Origin: Methanosarcinales archaeon
GTDB lineage: Archaea; Halobacteriota; Methanosarcinia; Methanosarcinales; Methanoperedenaceae
NCBI GenBank assembly: GCA_905339155.1
Contig: CAJPFJ010000021.1
Span: forward strand, 1-51,823
Direction of reading: 5' to 3'
DNA length: 51,823 nt
The position numbers and the translations under genes were made by a program. The notes under the pieces were generated by a model, which worked only from the letters and a program-made list of their open reading frames with translations, searched no databases and was not told the DNA's origin. Positions 43,730 through 50,783 of this stretch are shown in pieces (position 1 is the first letter of the stretch; each line of letters opens with the position of its first letter).

Positions 43730-43867
43730 TTACTTAGCAGCAAATCCGCCGCGCAGGAACAGATACAATTCTTTGTTTTCATTACTCATTTCCTGAATTT
43801 CCTCTTCAGGTGGATAATATTGTGCGCCAGATAACATTTTATTCAATATTTTCTTCATTTCTTTCAT
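43730..43867 (-). CDS. 45-residue small protein in the phosphate regulon
   Basis: ATG at 43867 (MKEMKKILNKMLSGAQYYPP) runs for 45 codons to TAA at 43730-43732, ending YLFLRGGFAAK. GTGAT stands 4 bases upstream, an archaeal-style ribosome site. The sequence is amphipathic and acidic in the middle (PEEEIQEMSNENKEL). It is divergent from the AbrB-PhoU gene, so it shares that promoter region and operator. Not recognised; the coding case rests on the ribosome site, context and protein-like composition. Confidence 0.55.
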   Translation of the reverse strand: MKEMKKILNKMLSGAQYYPPEEEIQEMSNENKELYLFLRGGFAAK

Positions 43868-43924
43868 TTCTATCACATGTCGGTATCTAACTCATGAACT
43901 TATATAGTTTATCACAATAATCTC

Positions 43925-43948
43925 TATATACTATAAAATATCAGTATA
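43925..43948 (+). promoter_or_regulatory. AbrB-PhoU gene promoter element shared with pstS
   Basis: TATACT-N10-AGTATA within 24 bases, 22 of which match 43108-43131. Its right edge is 11 bases before the ATG at 43960, and a TATA-like TTATATAG lies upstream near 43900-43907, so the element overlaps the start of transcription. Autoregulation is the simplest reading. Confidence 0.75.
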
Positions 43949-43959
43949 GTAAAGATAAT

Positions 43960-44961
43960 ATGGATACACGAAAGGTTTACGTTAGCGGCGGTTCGACCTA
44001 CGTAATTTCATTGCCCAAAAAATGGGTCAAGAAAATTAACCTGAAGCCAGGAGACTCTCTGGTGGTTACAGAACATGGCAGTTCATTACAGATAGAGACT
44101 GGTGTAATTGAAAAAGAGTCACGAACGAAGGAAATCAAAATCTCACATGTAACATCAAGCGAAGCTCTTGAACGTATATTAATTGCTTTTTATCTGGTGG
44201 GATATGATACAATTAAAATAAAACTGGACAAAGAGGATCATCTTGCATATAGGGAGATTATACGCAACATTATGGGCTATTTGATAGGCGTAGAAATTGT
44301 TGAGGACACCAGCGAAGCAATGACGCTTGAGATAATGCTGGATTACAAACGTATGAGTACCATGTGGATACTCCAGCGAATGTTCACCATAGATAGGTCG
44401 ATGCTTCTTGATCTTGGTAAGGCTTTAAAAAACAAGGATATTGGACTGGCAAAAGATGTAATAGCAAGAGAGAAAGAAATCGACAGGCTCTATTTTTTAG
44501 TTGTCAGGCAGCTTAAGAGCGCCGTAGAATACCAGCAGATTGCGGAAAAACTTGGAATAGAATCTCAAAAAGATTGCCTTGGATACAGGATTGTGGTAAA
44601 GGTTCTTGAAAGAATTGCTGACCATATTGAAAACATAGCAAAAAGTTACATCCAGTTATTTGACAATCAAAAAGAAACACAACTGGACGAATTTATATAT
44701 CTCACAAATAATGTGGTTGCAACTTTTGAAAAATCGGTCCAGGCATTATTTACAAGAAATGATGAAAAGGCTGAATCAGTATTCCATGAGCTGAAAAAGG
44801 TTGAGAAATCCCGGTCCGACATTTCAAAAGGATTGTTCAAGATCATTGATATTCAGTCTGCTATTTTAATGAAAACGATGCTTGATAGCCTTGGAAGAAT
44901 AGCAAGTTACAGCGGAGATATCGCAGAGGTAGCTATCAATATGTCAACGCAAGTATCTTGA
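43960..44961 (+). CDS. AbrB-PhoU fusion, archaeal phosphate uptake regulator
   Basis: The 333-residue product begins with a SpoVT/AbrB swapped-hairpin DNA-binding domain (RKVYVSGGSTYVISLPKKWVKKINLKPGDSLVV, residues 4-38) followed by two PhoU-like helical repeats (about 120-333) that contain REKEIDRLYFLVVRQL, LERIADHIENIAKSY and LGRIASYSGDIAEVAI. Fusions of this kind are archaeal phosphate-sensing regulators. It is divergent from the pst genes and its promoter shares a dyad with pstS. Confidence 0.93.
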   Translation: MDTRKVYVSGGSTYVISLPKKWVKKINLKPGDSLVVTEHGSSLQIETGVIEKESRTKEIKISHVTSSEALERILIAFYLVGYDTIKIKLDKEDHLAYREIIRNIMGYLIGVEIVEDTSEAMTLEIMLDYKRMSTMWILQRMFTIDRSMLLDLGKALKNKDIGLAKDVIAREKEIDRLYFLVVRQLKSAVEYQQIAEKLGIESQKDCLGYRIVVKVLERIADHIENIAKSYIQLFDNQKETQLDEFIYLTNNVVATFEKSVQALFTRNDEKAESVFHELKKVEKSRSDISKGLFKIIDIQSAILMKTMLDSLGRIASYSGDIAEVAINMSTQVS

Positions 44962-45049
44962 TTTCCATGAATAAAATCGGGAAGGTTTTCATACGGAAAT
45001 TTCAGCAAAACTATTAATACTTTAAAGGTGCGGTAAAACAAGATGTCCT

Positions 45050-46213
45050 ATGGCTTTTCACGTAATGCTGATCCCAACTTTAAGCTGTCCGGCCAATTGC
45101 AGTTATTGCTGGAGTTCCGATAAAGGTTCCCCGATAATGAGTACTGAAACCATCAAAGAGGTGGTTGAATGGCTCAAGGATTTCAGGTCTGACCAGGTTA
45201 CATTTACTTTCCATGGCGGTGAGCCGCTGATGGCTGGCATTGATTTTTACCGTGAGGCGCTACCCTTATTGGCAAAGGATCTGGGTCACTTGAAACCAGC
45301 GTTTGCCCTGCAGACAAATCTCTGGTTAATGACCCCGGAAATGGCCAGAGTCCTTGCAGTATATAATATTCCAATCGGTTCCAGTCTTGATGGTCCAAAA
45401 GAACTTACTGACCTCCAGAGAGGAAAAGGATACTTCGATAAGACCATGAGTGGATATAAAATTGCCATTGAAAATGGTCTTAAAGTGAGCTTTATTTGCA
45501 CATTCACCTCCCATTCTGTAAAGCAGAAAGAAGAGATATTTAATTTTTTCCTGGAGAATGGCATAACCCTGAAATTACATCCTGCTCTTCCATCAATCCG
45601 TGATGAAACCCCGGAAAGATTTGCACTTTCCCCTGAAGAGTATGGGGAATTGCTGGTTTATCTCCTGGATAAGTACCTGGAAAACATGGGCAAGATCGAG
45701 ATCATGAATATAGACCACCTGTGTAAATGCATGTTCACAAGCCGGGGCACTGTATGTACCTTCGTTGATTGTATGGGAGATACCTTTGCGGTGGGTCCTG
45801 ATGGGAGCATATATCCATGCTATCGTTTCATAGGCATGCCCGAATATGTTATGGGCAATGTGAAAGATCATCCCCGCATGGAAGATCTTGCAAAGTCTGA
45901 TGCATGGAAGAAAATGTTCCAATTTAAGGATTATGTGGATCAGAATTGTAAGGAATGCAGCAACATCAAATTCTGCCGGGGCGGATGTCCGTACAATGCC
46001 ATAGCGCCTCATAATGGTGAAATAAAAGGTGTTGACCCGCACTGTATTGCTTATAAGAGGATATTCAAGGAAATAAAAGACAGGTGGGAGAACGAGTTTT
46101 TTGGCTCCCCTGATATGCCGATGTTCGGTCTTCCGGGAGAACCAAAAAGGACCGCAAAGCATGGGATAATGCCATTGATGATGAAACGCATCCAATCACA
46201 TGATTCGGGTTGA
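45050..46213 (+). CDS. radical SAM/SPASM enzyme, peptide-modifying type
   Basis: The 387-residue product has the radical-SAM cluster motif SCPANCSYC (C13, C17, C20), TFHGGEPL, and a SPASM C-terminal region with CTFVDC, PCYRF, CKECSNIKFCRGGCPYN and HC, which hold two auxiliary Fe-S clusters. It resembles sulfatase-maturase-like enzymes and a Methanosarcinales/Methanomicrobia peptide-modifying group. No precursor peptide is seen nearby; an AbrB-type gene follows 30 bp later. Confidence 0.85.
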   Translation: MAFHVMLIPTLSCPANCSYCWSSDKGSPIMSTETIKEVVEWLKDFRSDQVTFTFHGGEPLMAGIDFYREALPLLAKDLGHLKPAFALQTNLWLMTPEMARVLAVYNIPIGSSLDGPKELTDLQRGKGYFDKTMSGYKIAIENGLKVSFICTFTSHSVKQKEEIFNFFLENGITLKLHPALPSIRDETPERFALSPEEYGELLVYLLDKYLENMGKIEIMNIDHLCKCMFTSRGTVCTFVDCMGDTFAVGPDGSIYPCYRFIGMPEYVMGNVKDHPRMEDLAKSDAWKKMFQFKDYVDQNCKECSNIKFCRGGCPYNAIAPHNGEIKGVDPHCIAYKRIFKEIKDRWENEFFGSPDMPMFGLPGEPKRTAKHGIMPLMMKRIQSHDSG

Positions 46214-46243
46214 AAATCGTTAAGTATCGAAAAAGGTGATAAT

Positions 46244-46405
46244 ATGGGCGAAGTAGTAAAACTTCAAAAGTCAGGTAAGAAGCTGGTAATTGCTCTACCA
46301 ATCGCGATATGTGAAAATTTAGAGCTCAAAGATGGGGATGAAGTGGAGATTGAGCCTTTTACTTGTGGCGGTGAAAATGGAGTGCGCCTGAGACCAAAAA
46401 AATGA
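46244..46405 (+). CDS. small AbrB-type DNA-binding protein, 53 residues
   Basis: Starting at ATG 46244, with GGTGAT four bases upstream, the frame reads VVKLQKSGKKLVIALPIAICENLELKDGDEVEIEPFTC and ends LRPKK. This is the SpoVT/AbrB swapped-hairpin fold in full. Such proteins are antitoxins or transition regulators; no toxin gene follows. It is 30 bp after the radical-SAM gene on the same strand and is probably its regulator. Confidence 0.85.
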   Translation: MGEVVKLQKSGKKLVIALPIAICENLELKDGDEVEIEPFTCGGENGVRLRPKK

Positions 46406-46416
46406 TCTTTTCTTTT

Positions 46417-47433
46417 TCAATTTAATTCCTTGATTATCGCATCAACCATCTTGCTTGACTTTGCGCTACCTCCAAGGTCATAAGTCAGGTATTTACCTTC
46501 GGAGATAACTTTTTCTGAAGCCTTAAAAATCGCCTCGGAATTCTTTTTCTCACCCAGGTAATCAAGAAGCCACGCGCCAGCAAGCACTGTTGCCACAGGA
46601 TTTACCTTATCAAGCCCTGCATATTTTGGCGCAGAGCCATGGGCAGGCTCAAACATCGCATAGTTGTCACCGATATTTGCTGAATAAATGAGCCCGATAC
46701 TTCCTACAAGAGCAGAACACTCCTCGCTCAGGATATCCATGAAAAGGTTGGTTGAAAGCAGGACTTTCCGGTTGAATATCCGGGGATTTTTGATGAGCTG
46801 CTGGGCGATATTATCTATATGATATTCTTCAAGCTCGATTCCCGGATAATTCTTTGAGACCTTTTCGGTTTCCTCAAGGAACGTGCCGCAAGTCTGTTTC
46901 AGGATATTGCTCTTATGAATTGCCACCACGCTCTTCCAGCCCCTCCTTACTGCTTCTTCAAATGCATATTTTGCGACATTTCGGCATGCAGGGCGGGTGA
47001 TCTTTCGAATAGCGATAAAAACATCATCTGTCAACTGGACTTCCTTTCCGAAATACAGGCCTTCGGTGCCTTCTCTTACACACACAAAATCCACATCACC
47101 AAGAGGCTTCTGGGTATTTGGGAACGATTTGATGGGCCTGACGTTGGCATAGAGGTTGAACTTCTGGCGGATCGAAACAGCTACGCTCCTTGGTGAGCCT
47201 GAGCCGCCCGGTGTTGTCGTGGGGCCCTTAAAACCTGCGTCAGTACTGCCAAGAATATCCCATGTTTCCTGGGGGATCAGGGAATCCCCGCCATTTTCTT
47301 TCCACCATTGCTCTCCGCCTTCGCACATTATGAACTCGACCTCGGTGCCGACCGCTTTTGCTACCCTGAGCATGCTGTTTACAAGTTCAGGTCCTACGCC
47401 GTCGCCTTTTATTACCGCTGCTTTTTTAGTCAT
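46417..47433 (-). CDS. isocitrate/isopropylmalate dehydrogenase family protein
   Basis: The 338-residue product has the family elements KGDGVGPELV, RQKFNLYANVRPIKSFP, DFVCVREGTEGLYFGKEV, the catalytic Tyr/Lys region (KYAFEEAVRRGWKSVVAIHKSNI), and the NAD-site region FEPAHGSAPKYAG. The substrate loop reads RSVAVSIR in place of the usual S-x-N-V-x-LR, so the Asn that contacts the substrate/nicotinamide is Ala. This makes it hard to say isocitrate or a 3-isopropylmalate/homo-analogue. The upstream toroid gene overlaps its start by eight bases. Confidence 0.85.
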   Translation of the reverse strand: MTKKAAVIKGDGVGPELVNSMLRVAKAVGTEVEFIMCEGGEQWWKENGGDSLIPQETWDILGSTDAGFKGPTTTPGGSGSPRSVAVSIRQKFNLYANVRPIKSFPNTQKPLGDVDFVCVREGTEGLYFGKEVQLTDDVFIAIRKITRPACRNVAKYAFEEAVRRGWKSVVAIHKSNILKQTCGTFLEETEKVSKNYPGIELEEYHIDNIAQQLIKNPRIFNRKVLLSTNLFMDILSEECSALVGSIGLIYSANIGDNYAMFEPAHGSAPKYAGLDKVNPVATVLAGAWLLDYLGEKKNSEAIFKASEKVISEGKYLTYDLGGSAKSSKMVDAIIKELN

Positions 47434-48181
47434 GATAATCTTTCCTGCCCCCTAATTTCTTTGAAATGCTATTAAGTTTATCCAGGTGCATTTTTAATGT
47501 GATCAATGACAGGGTGGTTGAAATAATATCTTTCCAGCTGCCGTTTTCCTGCTGTTTTCCAAGAAGCCATTTGATGGACGGCGCGATGTCCCCATCTTCT
47601 ACTCCTGCAAGGATCAAAGCCTGGATAACAAGGTTGCTTGTTGCGATATATATCCAGCCCGAGTCTTCTCTTTTTGAAAGCAACCAGATTGCACGATCTT
47701 TTATAAAATCACGATATTTTTCTTTGTCTTGAATAGAAAGCGCCGTGATTATAAGAGAGGTAGTTCCGGGATGTTCCCATTTCCTCCCATAATTGCTAAC
47801 GAGCCAATCGCATCCTTTTTCATTTTTTATGCGGCACTCTCCAAGGGCCATGAGAGCATAAGCGGTGTCAATTTCACTGTTGTTCCAGTTGTCATCACCC
47901 TGTTGTTCCTGTATCCAGCTGATTGTTTCAGGTTGTACCTTCCCGCATTTACAGAGCGCAATGCATGCTCTTGCCGTATCAGTAATAGGAGTTTGTGTTT
48001 CCCAGTATCCATCTTTTTTGAGGGATAGCAATTTTTCGATCAGAAAGGATGCGGGTTCATTCCACAATGTTAATGCCTGGACACAGCGAGAGATATCCTT
48101 GATTGTTTCGGGTTGTTGTTCTTTTAACCATCCCATGCCCCGTGAAGCCGCCATGCCTATTGCTGTAACCATAAGTTTCAA
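47426..48181 (-). CDS. terpene-cyclase/prenyltransferase-like alpha-toroid repeat protein
   Basis: The 251-residue product has about five QW-like repeats, with GYWETQTPITDTARACIAL, DDNWNNSEIDTAYALMALGEC, WEHPGTTSLIITALS, GWIYIATSNLVIQALILAG and NGSWKDIISTTLSLITL. These are the alpha/alpha barrel of squalene cyclases and prenyltransferase beta subunits. At 251 residues it is only one toroid domain, and the DxDD motif is absent, so cyclase activity is unlikely. It is transcribed with the dehydrogenase downstream (overlap of 8 bp). Confidence 0.75.
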   Translation of the reverse strand: MKLMVTAIGMAASRGMGWLKEQQPETIKDISRCVQALTLWNEPASFLIEKLLSLKKDGYWETQTPITDTARACIALCKCGKVQPETISWIQEQQGDDNWNNSEIDTAYALMALGECRIKNEKGCDWLVSNYGRKWEHPGTTSLIITALSIQDKEKYRDFIKDRAIWLLSKREDSGWIYIATSNLVIQALILAGVEDGDIAPSIKWLLGKQQENGSWKDIISTTLSLITLKMHLDKLNSISKKLGGRKDYHD

Positions 48182-48532
48182 TATCCTTTTAATTCATTGA
48201 TAAAAACTAATGGTTCATCGATGCTATAACATCTTATAATCTTATGCCTGGCGTTTTAATTATTTCATTTCAGCTTACTCTATTCGGCGGCTTACCTTTC
48301 TGGTGTCTTCCGCTTGTGACGGGAGCGTCATATCAAGATAAGGCCACTTCTGGTTCACTTGTTGTTCAGGGCTGTGGATTCCGATACTGGGAACTTCGCC
48401 AATGTTTCGCAGCATCGCACTTCCCTTTCTCTTCGTTCAGGAGCAGACTGTAAATTTCAATTGGTTCGCAGATTTCAGTTTTTCAATCCTGGCGCTGGTG
48501 TACAAATCAATCTATACTTCGCCTCGACTAAT
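48182..48532. other. gene-free stretch, perhaps a decayed repeat
   Basis: No intact gene. On the minus strand, stretches such as SLLLNEEKGKCDAAKHWRSS and then TSEPEVAL continue between stop codons, which looks like a decayed or non-coding repeated sequence and not random DNA. I cannot name it. Confidence 0.35.
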
Positions 48533-48979
48533 TCATCTGTGTAGTAAACTCATTATTTTCATAATTATCTTTGGTGGTGGTTTCATACCTAATTGTTCCA
48601 TCAATGCTAATCGGTCGGCAACGCCCCAATGTTCAATAAGTTTCCCATCTTTGAAACGCATGATATCTATGACTGTAATCTCAAATTTTTTATCTGTTGG
48701 TGGCATAGGTCCGAACTGTCCTTTTTGAGTACCTCGTGCTATCATACGACCCTATACCTTGTCATCATCAGTTACCAGATCTTCTATCGTCATAGAGAAA
48801 TCAGGAAAAGCGGTGTGCAGGCTCCTGATGCGTTCTTTGACTCCCTCTGCATTTGGAGGAATGAATCCATACTGGTGTTCAACAAAATCAGGTGATGCAT
48901 ATCTGTCAAAAACAGTTACATCACCCTTACTAAAACCATCTTCTATAATGATTCTGAAAAGTTGTTCATTTGTGTTCAT
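48533..48979 (-). pseudogene. SnoaL-like ester cyclase gene with one in-frame TAG
   Basis: The two open frames 48979-48752 and 48745-48533 are in the same phase, separated only by TAG (48752-48754) and two codons. Joined, they give 148 codons, the normal length of SnoaL-type ester cyclases: YASPDFVEH, IRSLHTAFPDFSMTIEDLV, then GTQKGQFGPMPPTDKKFEI and IMRFKDGKLIEHWGVADRL. The family usually has an aromatic or hydrophobic residue at the stop site. It is a nonsense mutation or a read-through amber codon; there is no way to tell from this window. Confidence 0.75.
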
Positions 48980-49092
48980 GATTATGATCCTTTAAATTTA
49001 CTTCAATTCTTCTTGCGCATTGACGGTAATTCTTTCATATATATCTGCATTGAATATATCATTCGTTTTTTGCATGATGCACATCCTGTGTT

Positions 49093-49278
49093 TCAATATC
49101 TTTCCTTATTACCTCCGAACCACTCCCAGATGAACAATGATAGCAGATGGCACATTCTAATTCTGAAGCTTTTTATAACTTTTTCACATAAGGTATACAT
49201 ATCTTTATTCTTTCCAAAATATGCTTGAGCAAGATTAATCCAACCATGTTGGTCTAAGTAGATTATTTTTTGAGACAT
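49093..49278 (-). pseudogene. truncated PIN-like toxin gene
   Basis: From ATG 49278 the frame reads KIIYLDQHGWINLAQAYFGK, the N-terminal strand with catalytic Asp of PIN-like ribonucleases, and then loses sense after residue 40 (RIRMCHLLSLFIWEW), ending at 61 residues. PIN domains need about 130 residues and three more acidic positions. A frameshift near 49160 is likely. It follows a small gene in antitoxin position. Confidence 0.5.
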
Positions 49279-49288
49279 TTAAATAACA

Positions 49289-49534
49289 TCAACTTTTTTC
49301 TAAGTATTCACCTATTGATTTTAACATTCTTGGATTTATGCTGATACAGTCTTTATGATGTGTTTCTAAGAAACTATCTTTAATCCGATTATCAATAGCT
49401 TTTTGAACTATATTACCACCAATTTTTTTGACTTGAATATCTTGTCTATTAACATAGTTCATTCCAATCATATTTTTATTAAGGAAACGTCTGAGAATAA
49501 GCCGCTTTACGATATCAATTTGCCCTTTTTGCAT
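49289..49534 (-). CDS. small protein in antitoxin position, 81 residues
   Basis: The 81-residue basic product (MQKGQIDIVKRLILRRFLNK) starts at 49534 and ends ten bases before the PIN-like start. The arrangement is that of a toxin-antitoxin pair. The sequence itself is not recognised and there is no clear ribosome site. If the toxin is broken, this gene is under no need to stay intact. Confidence 0.45.
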   Translation of the reverse strand: MQKGQIDIVKRLILRRFLNKNMIGMNYVNRQDIQVKKIGGNIVQKAIDNRIKDSFLETHHKDCISINPRMLKSIGEYLEKS

Positions 49535-49560
49535 TCAGCAGATTATAGTTTAAAGCTAAT

Positions 49561-49618
49561 ATACTAATACATACTAATACGCACTAATGCGTAATAGCGT
49601 ATGCACTAATATGCACTC
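49561..49618. repeat. iteron-like tandem repeats before the wHTH gene
   Basis: ATACTAATAC occurs twice in tandem at 49561-49580, followed by GCACTAATGC (49581-49590) and, after a short interval, GCACTAAT (49603-49610) and ATGCACT (49611-49617). It lies between the divergent antitoxin-like gene and the wHTH regulator, a place where an autoregulator would bind repeated half-sites. Confidence 0.7.
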
Positions 49619-49639
49619 GCATAACAATCACTAAAATAT

Positions 49640-50014
49640 GTGGAAAATGAAAAAATGTCATTAGAAAAGCTCTTTACAGGTTCTGCAACTGCCAAAATAC
49701 TTGATGTTCTCTGGGAATATCAAGATATAGACTTAACACTCACCGATATCTCAGATGAAGCTGGTATACATTATACAACCCTTATGAAAGCCTTGCCCGA
49801 ACTGGAAAAACTTGGGTTGGTTACAATGACACGGCAAGTTGGAAATGCTAAGTTATATCAAATAAATAGAGACGATGTTGTGGTAAAAAGGCTTGTCAAA
49901 TTTCTAAACGCGCTTAATATTCGCTTTGCTGAGAAGGAAGTTGTTCAACAGAACTTGCAACAACAAAATCGTAAAGAAGAACTAATGTTAGTGTCCACCG
50001 ACCTGGTGGGGTAA
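49640..50014 (+). CDS. winged-helix regulator, 3' end altered by an insertion
   Basis: The 124-residue product has a winged helix: LFTGSATAKILDVLWEYQDIDLTLTDISDEAGIHYTTLMKALPELEKLGLV, then a wing and a C-terminal helix (VKRLVKFLNALNIRFAE). Its last codons (from about 49990) lie in the border of the transposase relic, so the natural C-terminus has been replaced by IS sequence. The start is GTG at 49640 or ATG at 49655. Iteron-like repeats stand upstream. The DNA-binding part is intact, so it may still work. Confidence 0.75.
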   Translation: MENEKMSLEKLFTGSATAKILDVLWEYQDIDLTLTDISDEAGIHYTTLMKALPELEKLGLVTMTRQVGNAKLYQINRDDVVVKRLVKFLNALNIRFAEKEVVQQNLQQQNRKEELMLVSTDLVG

Positions 50015-50522
50015 ATTTGTTATTTTTGTAGCCATTACTTCTAAAGGATTCCTGTAGCCAAATGCAGAGTTGGGTCTATGGTTATATTCATATCTAGCAT
50101 CTCGCAGTACATCATTGAATTTATTCCAATCTCCAATCCACACAAGGTTTAGAAATTCCTCTTTTATTGTTCTAAAACCTCTTTCGATGAAAGCTTGCAG
50201 CCATGGGCTTCCTTTCGGGATAAAGTGGAGAAGAATATTGTTTTTATTACAAAACTTCCTTACAGCTTCATTATAAAATTCTTTTCCACGATCCGACCTT
50301 ATCTCTATTTTCTGCTCATGAGGTTGTAGTTGTTTTAAGATTTCCAAATTCTTTGCAACAATGTCACCATTTTTTTTCTGGATGACCTGTCAATGTTACA
50401 AAGGCATCATCATGCATGTCAAGAAGGCCGAAAACATATCCAGTATCCCCGTTACCAATCCCCCCTATCTTATCAATCCAGCGCTTGCTCCTGCGGCGAT
50501 GGCTGCAAGTTCGGTTTTGCAT
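49988..50522 (-). pseudogene. rve-type (IS481/IS3-like) transposase remnant with frameshift
   Basis: The frame 50522-50364 encodes KRWIDKIGGIGNGDTGYVFG and LLDMHDDAFVTLTGHPEKK; the next frame continues NGDIVAKN, EIRSDRGKEFYNEAVRKF and AFIERGFRTIKEEF, which contain the second catalytic Asp and the Glu of the DDE integrase fold. The frames meet in a run of eight A (50370-50377 on this strand), where one base fewer would restore phase. The N-terminal helix-turn-helix part is missing, so the element is incomplete. Its left end (about 49992) carries TGTCCACC. Confidence 0.75.
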
Positions 50523-50647
50523 TCTTCCTTCTCCTGACATCCCTGATAATTTTACGCATGGAAAATGAGAAATTGGCTGACGAGATAGCTTCTATCAAAC
50601 ATCTGAAAAATTTATAAAAGAGTTATTATTCGCAACCTTTAATATAC

Positions 50648-50664
50648 TTTACGTTAATTGTAAA
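50648..50664. promoter_or_regulatory. distal TTTAC-N7-GTAAA operator-like site
   Basis: TTTAC-N7-GTAAA is repeated with the same spacing at 50762-50778. This copy lies 120-136 bases before the Lrp-TRASH gene start, in the gap that follows the transposase remnant. Confidence 0.55.
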
Positions 50665-50761
50665 CATATGGTCAGGCTGGATCAAATCGATCTTTCTAAA
50701 GATGGTCTCAACAAGTTCTTCAGTTCGAATAGAACTCAAAATGTACCATAAAGTACTTATG

Positions 50762-50778
50762 TTTACACTGTATGTAAA
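50762..50778. promoter_or_regulatory. proximal TTTAC-N7-GTAAA operator-like site
   Basis: The larger dyad here is GTTTACA-N5-TGTAAAC (50761-50779). It ends five bases before the Lrp-TRASH ATG at 50784. A repressor bound here would cover the start of transcription or translation. Autoregulation by the Lrp-type protein is likely. Confidence 0.65.
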
Positions 50779-50783
50779 CTTAT

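Noticed and set aside
43580..43796. Plus-strand 74-codon frame (43572-43796)
   Set aside because: It overlaps the better supported minus-strand small genes, has no ribosome site and reads as low-complexity sequence.
45050..46213. Ribosomally made peptide cluster with precursor
   Set aside because: I looked for a short precursor frame on both sides of the enzyme and found none with a ribosome site other than the AbrB gene, which is a DNA-binding protein.
47426..48181. Full squalene/hopene cyclase
   Set aside because: Only one toroid of about 250 residues and no DxDD acid motif, against about 600-700 residues for true cyclases.
49561..49618. Possible CRISPR array
   Set aside because: Units are about 10 bp, in tandem and without unique spacers of 30 bp or more; no cas gene is near.
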